Positions 1 to 13,880 of a stretch of 64,000 nucleotides of DNA are shown in pieces. Positions within the stretch are counted from its first letter, which is position 1, and each line of letters starts with the position of its first letter. The stretch is from Acanthosoma haemorrhoidale (taxonomy: Eukaryota; Arthropoda; Insecta; Hemiptera; Acanthosomatidae). The notes beneath the pieces were generated by a model. That model had not been told where the DNA came from. It made no database searches and saw nothing but the letters and a program-made list of their open reading frames with translations. The position numbers and the translations under genes were made by a program. The stretch is from assembly GCA_930367205.1 (NCBI GenBank), contig OV884012.1, forward strand, positions 149,745,405 through 149,809,404. The letters run 5' to 3'.

Positions 1-682
1 TTTCTCTTTTCGGAGCCAGTTGGCTTTTCTAAATAGTTGTTTACCAATTTTTTCGCTTAGCTCTCTTTTCAACAAATATTTAGCAAAAATGTTATATTTC
101 TCTTTGTGTGAATTAGCATACCAAAATTAGTTATAGCTCAAAACTATTTTTTTTTCATTTCTAAGTCGATTCATTTCAGACAAATGGTCATGGCTTGAAA
201 TTATTCAGAAAATTACACATCCCCCTGCAAGAATACTGCATGTTTTAAACTTCAAAATTATTTTTCTCCAAAAGAGGAACAAGTGACATTTTGTATTTCT
301 TCTGTGGATCTTCAGTTATGATTTTAGTTTCCCCCCCCCTTGTATTTATTGTTACTATTTTTTACTGAATTCTTAATTTAAATTTTAACTCCAATTTATT
401 TATTTATAAATTTCTTCTAGAGAAAAATAAGCAATTATTGTAAAAAATTTAAATTAAATAGTAGCTTTTATATTTTTTAGCATTTAACAATTTTCCAGAT
501 ATTAGCATTTTGGGCCAAATCGCCTTGTTTAAAAGTTCTGTACTTTAAAAATGGGCAACACTTTATGCCAATTGAATCTGTGTCAATTGAACAAACCCTT
601 CCGACCCTAGCTAGAATTGATGAATAGAGGCGTAAAAACAAAATTAAGATAAATAATAACAGCAGTTCAATTTTTATTTTAG
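1..682 (+). other. NDRG-family gene, intron (upstream part cut by window edge)
   Basis: AT-rich sequence ending in a pyrimidine-rich acceptor with AG at 681-682. The next exon opens on a whole codon, so the missing upstream exon must end in phase 0. I see no earlier NDRG exon and no other gene here. Confidence 0.6.
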
Positions 683-3600
683 ATATCTGACTGCGGAATG
701 GTTTTAGAAGAACAACCTAACAAAATTAGTGAAGCGCTTCGTCTCTTCTTGCAAGGCCTGGGATATGGTAAGTTCTAATGGCAAACTTACATTTCGGCTA
801 GTCTCTTTAAATAGGTTTACCTAAGTTAAATTTTAACAAAACTCAAATTGATATTGATATTCAATGTTATTTGCTTTTAAAAATGATGCCTTAATGAGTT
901 AAATATTATGTTTATAAAAACAAATGTTGAGATTTGAAGCCTTCTAAAGATTTATATACGAGTTTGTGTTGTTTAAAAGCCTTTATGTTTGTTTAATTAA
1001 TGTTCATAAACTGTTATTTCCAAAATTAAATTTATACTTACATGCATATATGTGTAAAGTGAGAGAGAATTGGGGAGAGGAAGAATTAAAAAAAGTACTT
1101 TTTATTTTCTTCATATATTATAATCAATATATTGCTATAATATGTTGTGTATGAAAATATAAGCTTGCTCTGTTGTATGTAGTGTTTCTGTGTTAACATT
1201 TTGAAATGCTCTCTACGTATAATAACCGTAAATATCTATCACTTAGGGCATAAACATGGCAAACCTTCATGATCTAATTCACATATACACCTCACATTAT
1301 TATCTCTAAGTTCTAATGTTCATCACATTAATTGTAGTTAAATATTCATGCGTCATTCCCATTCATGGCTTTAGCAAGCATGAAGCATATTAGAATTCCC
1401 AAATATGTATTACGCTCATATGCAGAGCTTTACCATTTTTATTTGCTTTGATTTTGCTGAAACATTTATAATTAGAAGAATTGTGACTTAGATAGATTAA
1501 TAATATGGCTTATAAATATTTAATTTGTTTATTTGTCTTTGTAAACTATAAAACATTTTGCACATAATATCTAAAAATTAAAACTATTTGTATATGCAAA
1601 GTTTTTTTTGTATGGGACTATAGTGTACTTGGCTTACATTATGAAACAGAGATTTGTTCAATTAGTATGGGAACTGGCATTTTCACGAGTTGAACACAAT
1701 GTTTTTCATACGGAAATAAAACAATAAATTGCTTTTATACAACAAATCACAATTATTTGTTATTAAAAAAGCATACCTATCATTAGGGTGAGGTAAAGTA
1801 CTTTACCGCAAGTATTAAAATGTTTTTAAGTTTAAGAAACGCCACCACGTGGTCCATTTGTTAGCCTACTGTAAAGTTCTTTGGTGCATTAGTGCAAACA
1901 TTTTTACCAATTATATCCAATAAAACAACTTTTAAACGCAATTGTCCTGGAATGTGCACTTGCCGGCTGGCAAACCATTGTGAACTAGGATGCAAAGCAC
2001 GTAGTTATACAAATTTTGAGGATTATTGAAAAAAATTGTATGAGGCTAAAATTTGGAAGACAAAATTTAATGTATTTCTCTTAAATTGTGATAAATATAC
2101 TTACTTTGAATTGTTGGTAGTAGTAATTTTGCTAGACTATGTAATATAATATAAAATAAGCCTTAGATATTAGAGTAAATTATATCTTGAAAACATAAGG
2201 TTTTCTGGTTGGGAAAATCCAACAAAACCCTAAAAACTGGAAAACTATTTAGGTATTAGCCGTATAAACTTCATAAGTATGAACTTTTACAGCCAAGAAT
2301 TGATAAATAAATGACACATTTTAACCCCTGTTATAATTATGTCGGTGGGAAGATGTCTTCAAATGTGTTACATTCAAATAATACCCTTCGATCAACATGC
2401 GTATGTTCTAATTATTAATGTTTAGCGAGTTATATTTATTGGTTGATTAAGTACTTTCACAGTGGTGCGAAAAAAATTTCATCCTGTATGTTATATAAAT
2501 GAGTGTGTAGTATAGTACTTTTTCTTATTATTATTAACACAGATGTGATCAAATAAATGACACGTTTCTCTATGGCCAAAGAAAAAAATATTAACTTATT
2601 ATCAACTTTAATTGTATTACAAATCGTAACAATCTCATCATTCAATATTATATGTTGAACATAAAAATAAAAATTCTATATTTATATAAAAATTCTTTTC
2701 GGAATCCAGGAAATAGTACTTCTAAGAACATCCTTTTGTTTGCACTATAGTCCCATGCATAAACTTGAAAATTTCAAAGTACATTTGTTCAGTAGTTTAA
2801 TTTGTACATGTTGGTCACTTAGACAATCAAGTAATCACCTGGTAAGAACCAACTCATTTAATATCTGACAAAAGCTGCTTTGTTATTTATTTTTTCCTTG
2901 TAAATTTTAAGTATAATTATTATTTTTAGCTTCTTTTTGGCATCTCATGAGTTTTATTACTGAATTTATCTGTAAAAAAATATAGTTTAAATAACACTAT
3001 ATTGAACATTTTGGCCTAATAAATAATGCTCAGGTTTATATGGTGTGATAGATACATTGTTTCAAAGATTTTGCATAAAAGATTAATTAATTTGTTATCC
3101 ACTTTAATATTAATATTTTCTCTTACTCTGCAATCACTAAATTCACTATTATTTAAAACTAAATTAAAAAGTGCTTATTTATCAGAAGCTTATATTTCAT
3201 AGCAGGGACCAATGGCTTGGCATTAAAATGATGGAAATTGTTCTCCATTTGATAATTGCTGACAAGTACATTATACTAAATTCCAAAAAAGAAATGAATA
3301 CTTATCTAAATCGGCAAAACTTATTTTTTGTGTGATAAATGAAAAATCATAACTCAATGGATTCCCAATATATGTATATATATTTATTTTTTCCGACACT
3401 TTGTTGTGTTGCATTTTTTCTTTACTACCGTTGCCATAAGGCATGAAGTGACTAATGATCAACAACAATATACTAGGTGATTATTATGAAATATGACAAT
3501 ACGTTACATGTTTTTATAATAGATAAGTAGATATATGAGAAGAAATTGTTACATATTGCTCATTGTATGTTGAATCATTTTGATTTGTATTGAACCTGTT

Positions 3601-6600
3601 CATTGAATATGGTTTATTCAAATTGTTTTGGAATGAAATGTGTATTCACTAAAGTTTTATAGATTTTTTTTTCCTGTGTATACGTAATTGTTAACTTGTT
3701 TGATGTGTACATAAGAAAGCTATTGTTACATTCTTACTTTAAAAAAAAAAAAAAAAAAACAGGAAACATACCACGATATATGCATTTCTTTAGTGGTTAT
3801 ACATTGTTGAACATTAAATGACTTGTCATTCTGTACTTTCAATTGTTTTGAAAAATGCATTTTTTTTTTTTTTTAAGCATCTCCTCATGTTGTTGTTATT
3901 GACTGTACATGATTATTATTTTTTTTATGATTAATAAAATTATTATAACAAAGACTTTGACTGTTAAACCTATTGATAACCAACCTTTAATTCATTTGTG
4001 ATGTTTCTTTTTTTATTAAAACCATTACCGTATTTATTGGTTTATAAGATGCAAGTTTTTTTCTTTGAAAATTGGAGTGCATCTTATACAGTGAATCCAC
4101 CTTGAAAAACTATGTTGATAAATTTTCTTAATGAATAAAATATGTTTAATTTTTAAGTCGAACAATCTTTTGTAAGATTGTGGAAAATGGGTAGTTTCTT
4201 GTTCACTGATAAATATGGTAAATCTCGATGTGTGTATATACTTTTTCATATACATGCATTATTATGATATGAATGAATTTTCTCGCTTTGCACTCGAAAG
4301 TTGTTTCTGATTAAGTGTTGTGAATTTTTACTTATAACTTTCTTTAACTTCTTAATTATTTTTAAAACTGATGGTGCAATTTATAATAGCAAATTTATTA
4401 ACAATTTTAAATTGCACTTTGTTTTGAAAATCTTAGATAAAAAAAAAAAATGCTAGGCTTGTAGTCCTGGTATGTTTGATCACTGACACATTTTGCTTTG
4501 TGTTTACATCCTTTCCATGGCGAGACATGCACATGGTATGTATTTTTCACTTGAAGCATGTTTTTGTGTGTGCTTTGATTTTTCTTTTCTTTTTTTTTTT
4601 TTTTATTCAATTTTGTTTTGCTATTTATATAATATAAATTTTCCTTGTGAAAACTATTCATTTATGTTTGAATTTGATCCATTGTTTGCGTTGCCTGTAT
4701 TCCATTTGTAATGTAGTTTTTTTTATCTTCTTATCCTTAAACAGTTGCTGCAGCCATGTTATGATAGTGTATTTATGTTCTTTTATTTTGATGTTAATTT
4801 AGAATTTTAAAAAATCACTTGGGTTACAAAGGAATAATAATAGTTAGTTTCTAGCTATATATTGCTTTATATTATCTATTTGTAACATCAATTTAGTTGT
4901 TTCGATATGAGCACATTTGGTGGACGCAGTGCAGGGAGGGAGTCAAATGGTCAGTAAAGCATGTGAAGTACACAAGTTTAGAAATTGTACCTTTAAGTAT
5001 TTTTTGTTTTTAATGATCTGTTTTTCCATTAATCGTTATTTACTTTATAAATTCTTAAATTACATTAGTTTACATACACTTAATTACTTAACATTACATT
5101 AATCTCTTTAGAAATTATTAGAAAGTTAAATGTATAAATTGTATGTTGGTTAAGTTTGTCATTTTAGAATGGAATACATTGTTAACTTTTTTGTTTAAAT
5201 AAATAGAAATTTTTTTAATGCGTGTATTTCACCACTAGGTATTCGTTTTATTAAAATCGAAATTTAATTGTATTTTAATTTTTATAGATTGTTCTTAACT
5301 TCAGCTTTGGCAGAGCTTTTTGTTATTTAAATGGTTTGTGTGACAATGAAGAATTAAGGAATGAAAATCTTTTTAATTAGTTTTTCTGTTACAGAATCTT
5401 TTTAAAATTAGTTGTTTGCTATGGTAGCTGGTTTTTTTGGTTTTTTTTATGGTATCTTCATGTAATTTGTAAAACTTAGTTTAAATATTTTTATAACTCT
5501 AATGTAAGAAATAAACATTCTAGTAGAAAAAAAAAAGTTTATAATTGTAACATTTCTTTGTTACAAAAACTTTATAAATAATTCCAGTTTATGTGGAAGA
5601 GCTGAAATAAGGATCTGCTTGAAAAATGCATATTACGTCATTTTTATTGTCTTTAGTCTGGATGATAATATAGAGATTATAGAGCCAGCTCAAAATAATT
5701 ATATCTCTTCCACATGATATACCTCCTGTATATAAGATTTAAGACAATATAAAGTGGCCTAATGTTGCACATATAAAATTGAATTACATTAAATAATATA
5801 AAATAGTTTACAGGAATAATATGTTTCAAATGGGAACAGCTCACTTACTTATGAACACCTGGGCAGCGAGTCCATAAATCTCATCCACGAGTACAATCCT
5901 AAAACCAGCAATTAACCCCCAGCGATATCAAAAAATAAAAACGGCCGCAGTTCACTGAGGTTTTTCCTAATCCCTGCATAATAAATATTAAATATCAATA
6001 TCAAGCAATCTGGAATATAAAAAAATGTAATATTTTTCACAGAGAGCTCGACAGATGGACCAAGTCCATAAGCAAATTATATTTGTACAATACCTCCTTG
6101 AAAATGTAATTTCTTCTGTGAATTAAGAATTTATAAATTTTATTTGCTAGTTCAATTTTATGGGTCCTTATACTACGATTTTTGTTTTATTATCATTCCC
6201 ACAGTTTACCTTAACATTCAACTATAAAATATGGTCAAAAGTTTTGATGCAGTTATTGGGTAACATCTCACAAGAAACTGCCAGTAAGTTGTGAAATTCA
6301 CTGCTAAGGATCATAAGTTATAAGGAGACAATATGGATTTGACTTTTAAGATTTTTTGGCATTCAATCTTTAGGGTTTCCTTAGTTTTCGCTATTGTGGG
6401 CCTATCTACCTGGCTGTACTGGGAATTGTGTTACCCTGTTCCATTGTTCCATTTCATCCCTGATCAAGATGAAAAATGCTGCCTTATGTATTATGGCCAT
6501 GCAACATGATTGTCATTAATCAATTACTTATTACCATATTCGGTAGAGTATCAAGTTGAATATCTTGATTTTCTAATCAATAATATATAATCTACCCAGG

Positions 6601-9600
6601 TGCCATAACAGTTATTTTTTGCTTTAGGCTCTCCCCTCTCTTTGATAAATCATCCTCTTTCCTTTCTCTCCCCTCCTCACAGGGTAGGTTGACTCCTTTG
6701 TCCTGACTTTACCTGGCCGATTCTTCCTAAATGTGAACTGAATCAATGTGCAACAAGTACACTTTTCAATATCTTGTGTTCTAAATGTAAACTTATTTTA
6801 AAGATAAACACAAAAAAATAATTTTAACCTTGGATTCAAATTAATACTTATAACTGAAATGTATTCTATCATAGTTACTAATGATCTGTATACAATATCG
6901 TTACAGTTCATCAGGAAATAATAATATGTATTGTGATCAATAATAATAAAATTATATGTTTTAGCTGTTAGAGTTGGAAGGAAAAGGATCACCACATCAA
7001 CATCTGTGGAAGGTAAATGATCATAATGGAAAAGAGATTCATCTTCATCATCAACAAAGCTTTTTAATAGTGTAAGTTGTATGCTTGTACACAGCGCTTG
7101 CTTTCAACAACTAGCCATGCATCTCAACTATATTGTTGTACTAACATTTAATTAACATAACTAATACTGTTTTATTTATTTAGTTTTTTGCACAGATACT
7201 AACAAATTTTTATCTTAGAATTTAGTTTTTCTCTACTTCCTATAATCGATTTGTCAAATATTTAACATTGTTATCTAATAAAGTGTGTTTTTGTATTGAA
7301 CTTCATAACAGTTTATTAAATCTATTCAAAATGTCAACAATATTTGGCTATAGTGCACCTGACTTTACTCGAGTTTTATGAAAAAACTCATGAATGATGG
7401 CGCATCTTTACTTTAAACCATTGTTTTCATGTTGAAATGTATTTGCTTGAGATTCAATATATCTTCAAGTTTAATTTATTAGCATTACTGATTTGAACAC
7501 AAAATAATATCATTTTTATATTAATCCTGGAAAAGATATTTTTTTAGCTATCAATCCATCTGGTTTTTTCTTATTAACCTAAGCATCTTGAAATTAAAAT
7601 GAATGCAATTTCAAATATTTAATAGGGAAAAAAATAAAATGCATACTATTCAAAATAACTTGTTACTAAAACAGAAAATTATTGATATTTTACATCAATC
7701 AAAATCTATGGTTTTGTCAGGAGAAGAAGCTGTTATTAATTGATTTAATTTTTAATTAATGAGTCATTTTCTAATGATAAGTTAGTACATCAATATATAG
7801 TAGCTTGCAATGTTATTAACATTGTTATAGATACATATTATAAAATTTTTCTATTTATTGCCTATTAAAAATTTCATATTGAATTTTTATTTTCTTTATT
7901 ATAACTTGATAAATAATAACACATGTTAATAATTATTGCTCACAATTATTGCTTATTCTTTTAAATAATTCTTTGTGTAAATTCTTTTAAATGAATCTCC
8001 AGCCAGTCTTGTTCTTTGATTACTATATCAATAAAATTGATTAATTTTTTGTGTTTTACGGCTTTATTGATAAACAGGTATTTGTAATTTTGTTAATCAT
8101 GTGAAATTGTTCGCAAACAAATTTTTATTTTGGTATTAATTAATAAAAATAATAGAGAAAGAAATTAACTCATCTTGTCATATCATAGAAACATTTTTTC
8201 ATTAGATAATTTTTGTTTTGTATTATAAAGAAATTATATTCTTGATGCCACCAACTTTTTCCAGAGGGCAGACCACCATTGATTTTCCTTCAGTTATTCT
8301 TTCCATCTACTGGCTGTATTTTAACACTTTCCCGATGGGCGTTTTGAATGTGCTACTTTCTTTGTTTGTGCTATTGTCAGTGTTATTATTTTGGTAGTAA
8401 TACTATATAGACATGTGAGCCTAGGACAGGTCACCTCTTAATAGTCCCGTTTCATTTGTAGATTACCTGGAAATATGTCGGCAAAGTTGATATTTAGTAG
8501 TTTTGTAGATTTTTTTAAAAATGGCACTCGTAGAAGCAAGAGAGTGAGAGAGGAATCGGCTTAGGTTGATGAATAAAATTATTAATTTTTATTAAAATAT
8601 TTTCATCCAATTTATTTATGGGGAACATTTTCACATACCATGTCTGCATCAGGTTCTTTAGGAGATGGTCAGAAGATGGGTGAGATGTAAACAGTTTAAC
8701 ACACCAATATGAGGCCTAATGATTTTAACATAGTGTGTTGAAACGTCGTCCATAAATAAATTTGATGAAAATCTGACATTTTTATTATTCAGATCAACCT
8801 AAGCTGATTCTCAACAAAAACACTCATTCAAATATAGGAAATTTCTTCTAGTTCAATTTGTTTTACGACTGTGTATATGATAAATGAGCTAGAAATATCT
8901 GAAACCTGCCGATAACTCCCTGGCTGCCATGCATGATGGCACTGATAGCTGTTAGCCTCTATACATATCAGAGCAGAAAGATTAATGTAGAATTCTTGTG
9001 AATATTGTACTTCCTATTCTTTAGGCTAATGAACTTTCATATAAGCAGCCTTCTGGAAAGAGCTGGTGACATCCAAGTACATTGATAATACCTCATGGTT
9101 TGCTGAAGAAAAAAATTAATAAATTATATTACGAACAAAATCAGGATTCATTAAAAGAGCCTATTTTGCTCAGTTTTTTTTAATTTGATTTTAACACTTT
9201 TAACTAACTGTTTGTAGTTTAAGTATCCACAATTCAAAAGAGAATGAACTCATTTTAAACTGTCTTTCAGGTAACTAGCACTAATTTGCTTGTACTAGCT
9301 GCACAATTGAGTTGTAGATGTTTTACTTGTTTATTATTATATATGTTGAATGCCTTTAATTTTTTTTCTCAAACTTTATCTCATTTTCTTTATTTGTACT
9401 TTGTGTTGGTGGTAGAAAAAAAAGTGTTTTATGTATTGGTAGCTATAAATTATAGGATTAATGTTTATAAAGAGGGGAGGGGGTGGGTTCCTAAGCGTGG
9501 CCGTGTTCATTATTTTGTTTTTTTCTGTTTAAATATCTAAAACAATGGAGTAATGTAACCATTTTACTGTACAGGTTTGTTCTAATTTATAAATAAATTA

Positions 9601-12600
9601 AATCCAGTTGAAAGACTTTTTTTTAAATTAATTCCTATGGCTTTGCTGAAACAAAAGAGTTTAATTGGTGACTTTATTTGAGACAACTGGGTTTACTGAA
9701 ATGGTTGCAACATAAGCTAGACTCACAACTCATTACAGCTTTTGACTAAAAATCCATTGAAAGTTATCTCTCCAAAACCTGTGTTAGGATTCATGAATGA
9801 CTTGAAATTAGAATACAACTTCAATTTACAAGGAACACTTACAGAATACAGATTTAAAGCTAAAACATGTTAAAATGTTCAATAACGATTTGCTGTAATG
9901 CAATAGTTTTGGCTGGTTTAGTCCATTTTTTTTTTGTGATTTTGTAACATAAATATTGCTGGTCTACTTCATTAATTTTGTTATTACAGTTATAAATTGT
10001 TATTTTAAAAACTGTTGCATATCTGGGATATCTTTCAAAATTCAAATATAAATTCTTACAAAAAGCTAAATTGAAACTTGAATAATCTAACAAGGAACAG
10101 TTCAGTGTAAATAACTGTTAGCGTTTAATTTGTCATATTTTTAGTATCACCTAGTTTTTTAATGTTATTTAATTTATTATGTTTGCTTGTTTGTTTATAT
10201 TACCCAAGTGTGTTGTATCTTAGAGAAGCATGTTGCTGTTTTAACTAGTCTACTAATATTACTTTGCTCACGTGCTTTATCATTCATTCATTTCATGATT
10301 TAATTAATTAATTAATTAGAATATTTTAGTGTTATTAGAATTTTAGCGTAAGATATAATCTTTTTTTTAAAATTAATTTATTTAGTATAATAATTTCACA
10401 AACTTTGGAGGAAAATCTTATTAATTTTATTTATAATAAATAGAAATCATTTTTTATTAGGAGATTCATTTATTCTGCCACCTCCATTATATTTCCGGGG
10501 GGAAAATACAGGTAAAGTTTTGAAGCAAGATTTTTATTTTATTTTTTCAACACCTTGGTGCACAACCTTCAATGTGGTGTACTTGTTTTGTTCATTGTAA
10601 ATATAGAAATTAACCAAACATTATTTATATTATTATTGCTTTTCCTCCCGAATCTGCACTGCTTATATGTTTTGCATAACATTGTATCAAAATTACTCTG
10701 GTAAGATGAACCAATTTAAGTGAAATTTGTTTGTTTTATATTAGCGTGGTTGTTTGACAAGTTATTCATGTAGTTATGATTATTTTATTGAAAACATGAA
10801 GAGTTGAAAAAAATATAACAAGTTATAAAACTTGTTATATTTTGTTTAAACGCTATATTGTTTTACATTGACAACACTTAAGTTGTGTTGAAGTTACTTT
10901 AGTTACCAGGCTAGATTTTCTTTTAAGTCATGAAGCTCACAAAATTTTGCCACAAATTGAAGTAAAGGTTAACTTTTAGTGCAGCGTTTCAACAAACAAA
11001 TAAATTTTAATCTTTTTTATGAATGAGAATTGTCAAATAATACTCAGAAAAGGAGAGTGTTAATATGTGGTTGGTGAATTAATTGAAGAGTGTTTGCTAA
11101 TAATGCTGATGGCAATCTTGTAACAATTTGTCGAGAAGCTCATATTTTTCAGTAGTGCAGTTATACAAAAGACACTGTATGAGAGGCTCATTAAAATTGT
11201 ATGTGGAGGAATTAGTGTTTTACAATATCAAAATTATTGTTCAGATTTTTCTTTACAATCCACTTAACTTATTTTTCCTCTAAAATCTAAAAACCAACCC
11301 CATTTCCTCATATTATTTGCTTAAAAAATCTGAACATTCGTCATTAATTTTAAGCCAGTAAATGTCTACCCATGGCAGGTTTTAATAAAACTATCCTTTG
11401 CCTACCCGGACCCACCACCCAGCCACTTTGCAATTCCCACTTGTGGGTGAGAAATGTTTTTCTAAAGGGCAATTTAGAAACACTTTCATTTTTCAGACAT
11501 ATTCATTTCGTACTTCTAAATTTACTCTTCTCATTTTATATTCAAACACGATACATGATTTTAACTTTGTATTTAAATTAATACTTATTCTATTTTAGAT
11601 AAAAACAATGCTATGCAATACAATTTGTGTAATAAGAAAACATTAGTCACAATCTATGACAAATGTTGTGCCTAACATGAAGCTTTATTACTTTACCCTC
11701 TTACCACTTTTTATTTTCCAATAATGTTATTTCTCAGTCACATTACCCACAGTAAGCACGCATAATATAATTAACACATATCTATCTCTATATTTTTCCA
11801 GAGCTTTGTATATTTTATACATTGACTGAGGGAAAAAGAAAAAAAAAAAAGTCAAATTTTAATTATCCAATGACTAAACTTTACTTAACTGAAGGATGGA
11901 TAATGAACTAATGATTTCACTAACTTTGCCTAGGAAAAGTTCTGACTATTTTTATTTCACGTAAATATTGGTTTTAGATCAATGAATTAATTCATTTTGG
12001 CCAAAACTTGCAACAAACCCACTATTATTTGAAATAGTTTCTTTCAAACACAAATAAAAGAAGCTCATTTTCATTAATTATTATCCAAAGAAAAAAAGAT
12101 AATGACACAGGTAGGACTCAAACCCAGGACCTCACAATTGTTGGTTGGGTGCTCTAGTTCTGAGCTATCCCTGTACAAACGTTGCTGGATAGTCGATATC
12201 AAATTTATATAGCTTTGCTCTTGAAACATTTCAAAACATCCCCTCAATGATGGTATACATATTTTTCATTGCTTTAAAAAATTTTAGGAGTTAATTTGCC
12301 TACTTACGGCATTATTTGTAACTAACTTTTTCTTTGATTGATTCCATTCATCATCTGCTTATTCTTTCATTTTCATACCTTCATATACTTAATCTGGCGA
12401 ACTGTTGATTAAATTTTTATTTATCAGCTATATTAGTATTATTATATACCTCTTATACCTCCAGTATCAGTCCTGCTTCTAATAAACTATTGGTATACTT
12501 CAAAGGAAGCTGGACTCAGTTATTGCAATAGATTTTTATTAAACAGTACTTTCCAATTTTAATATCAGCTCCTGTATACCAGAAATACAACTCCACTTAC

Positions 12601-12951
12601 CAAATTTTGATGTACATCCATATCACATAAAATTTCTATATTTTAAAATACATGTATATAAATTGTGAATCATATATGCTCATTGCTTTAATACTGCAGT
12701 AATTGGTATATTAATATACCATATTTAACGACTATAGCCTTCAAATTCATATTTACCTTTTCTTTTATTTAAATTCTTACATAATTTTTTGTCAATATTT
12801 ATTTTATTGTTATATTTTCTTAGGATATATGATGAAAATGTCAACATCAGTTGACAGCGTAAGAAGTTCACAGAGTGTTCCAGGACTACAAAACAATCAT
12901 TGGCAGATCAACATTACAGAAAATCCTATATCCGAAGCCATTGTTTGTTGA
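683..12951 (+). CDS. MESK2: NDRG-family protein (MESK2-like), C-terminal exons only
   Basis: NDRG proteins have an alpha/beta-hydrolase fold without a working catalytic triad and act in stress, differentiation and signalling, mainly in the cytoplasm. Only the 3' part is here. Exon 683-767 encodes ISDCGMVLEEQP, then SEALRLFLQGLGY, matching the family's conserved DCGG...EAFKYFLQGMGY segment at the end of the fold. It ends in phase 1 before GTAAGT. The last exon, 12824-12951, follows a clean acceptor and adds a Ser-rich tail (MSTSVDSVRSSQS) ending in AIVC then TGA, comparable to the vertebrate tail ending MEVSC. Splicing 767 directly to 12824 keeps the frame; a 51-nt exon at 10461-10511 can be inserted. 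The family assignment is firm; the symbol follows the Drosophila orthologue and is inferred. The start and most of the protein lie left of the window. Confidence 0.85.
4745..4764 (+). CDS. Possible alternative 3'-terminal NDRG exon (6-codon tail)
   Basis: A long pyrimidine tract (4716-4740) ends in ACAG. The following bases, joined in phase 1 to exon 683-767, would read V-A-A-A-M-L and stop at 4762-4764. An AATAAA at 5510-5515 could end such a transcript. The splice signal is good, but the coding part is too short to judge by conservation. Confidence 0.25.
8553..8810. repeat. Short repeat with inverted ends (MITE-like)
   Basis: The left arm 8553-8576 (starting GAATCGGCTTAGGTTGATGA) is matched in inverse by 8785-8810, with a few mismatches. 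The 200-bp centre is non-coding. The same end motif forms a hairpin at 27685-27731, so this looks like a dispersed non-autonomous family. No target duplication could be fixed. Confidence 0.45.
10461..10511 (+). CDS. MESK2: Probable NDRG cassette exon, 51 nt, phase 1-1
   Basis: The segment is flanked by TTTTTATTAG and GTAAAG, is exactly 51 nt, and both boundaries are phase 1. It can therefore be included or skipped without shifting frame between 683-767 and 12824-12951. It would add DSFILPPPLYFRGENT between the fold and the Ser-rich tail. The length, phase and open frame together make chance unlikely, but there is no transcript to prove it. Confidence 0.55.
10811..10842. repeat. Perfect short inverted repeat
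   Basis: Arms of 14 bp (AAATATAACAAGTT and its complement) with a 4-bp AT-rich loop, in the intron between the cassette and last NDRG exons. It could form a cruciform; no function is apparent. Confidence 0.5.
12113..12172 (-). repeat. tRNA-derived SINE head
   Basis: On the minus strand an A-box-like run (TAGCTCAGAACTAG, 12154-12167) is followed about 30 bp later by a B box (GGTTTGAGTCC, 12114-12124). The arms do not pair into a full cloverleaf with an acceptor stem, so this is a SINE-type relic inside the NDRG intron, not a tRNA gene. Confidence 0.6.
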
Positions 12952-13880
12952 AGTATTGGTCTTGTCTCACATGTAGACACTTAGAAATCCTCGCTTGTGT
13001 ACACTTTTAATACTGAGTTCAGTTTTAGAATAATCTCTTTAAGAATTTTTAAAAATAATTTGTTAAGTTCTAGTCAGTATGTATAGTTTCTGACTATGAA
13101 TTCTAATTTAGAATGTAAAAGCTGTATTGTATCATGTATAGATTGTTATATAGTAATAATTTTCTGTTTGATATTAAGCAATATGTTTCATTACTAACGA
13201 TAACATTATAGAACTTTTGATTTTGTTCTTTTAGTTTTATATTTTTAAAAAAATTGAATAGATTTAGAATTTAAATATTACACTGCCCAGATAAATTTTA
13301 TGTTGTATCTTAGTGCAGTTTGTGCACTTAATTATGACCAGTATTTTAATGAAATAAGCTCATAATGTTTGTAAGTGTTGTAAACAAACACTTATCCATA
13401 AATTACTGTTTTGAACATTGATGATTCTCTCCTTAGGTACACGCCTGAAAATATTTCAAAAATATATATGAGAACATACATATCTGATAACAGTCTTTTT
13501 TAATTGCTGAATGTGAACTTCACATTTCTTTTAATATTTTACTGGTCATAAAATATTCTAAGCTACATATCCTATGGAAAGAGCAGGTAATGGCAACAAT
13601 AATATAGAAGTAAGCTTTTTGTGCTGTGTACTGTAAGTAAATTTAAACATTTGACTCGTAGCAATTTGTACACTTTCGGAAATCTGTGGTTATGGAGGAA
13701 TTCCTCCAATGGCACTGTTTGAAATTGTGATATCCGTAGTAGGAAATAACAAGCACATTTTTTAATAATTTTTAATGCATTAACTGGCATGCGTACCTTA
13801 TGTCTTTTATTTTAAATAGAAATTAGCCTTCTTCGGAGCTTTTTTTTCATTCATTTAAATAAAGTTAGAATATTTCATCA
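12952..13880 (+). other. NDRG 3' UTR (probable extent)
   Basis: AT-rich non-coding sequence after the TGA. The first well-placed AATAAA I see is at 13858-13863. A later AATAAAG near 14842 may give a longer form that would include the SINE at 14413. Confidence 0.45.

Larger units (their letters stand above)
768..10460 (+). other. NDRG long intron (~9.7 kb)
   Basis: AT-rich, with many homopolymer A/T runs. Open frames here are short and show no family resemblance. Separately listed items inside it are a possible alternative last exon at 4745 and a repeat with inverted ends at 8553-8810. I see nothing else that supports a gene. Confidence 0.6.

Noticed and set aside
1792..1807. Perfect 16-bp palindrome GGTAAAGTACTTTACC
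   Set aside because: It is isolated, with no flanking structure or second copy seen, and is compatible with chance in AT-rich DNA.
8320..8345. piggyBac-like end (TTAACACTTTCCCGATGGG)
   Set aside because: No matching inverted end next to a second TTAA could be found within about 1 kb.
9240..9540. Acceptor at ~9270 with an 84-codon frame as an NDRG exon
   Set aside because: In the required phase the exon stops after one new residue, and the long frame is in another phase with low-complexity content.
12113..12172. Functional tRNA gene
   Set aside because: There is no acceptor-stem pairing and the anticodon arm is imperfect; it fits a SINE head. The same applies to 14413, 33972, 37232 and 53925.
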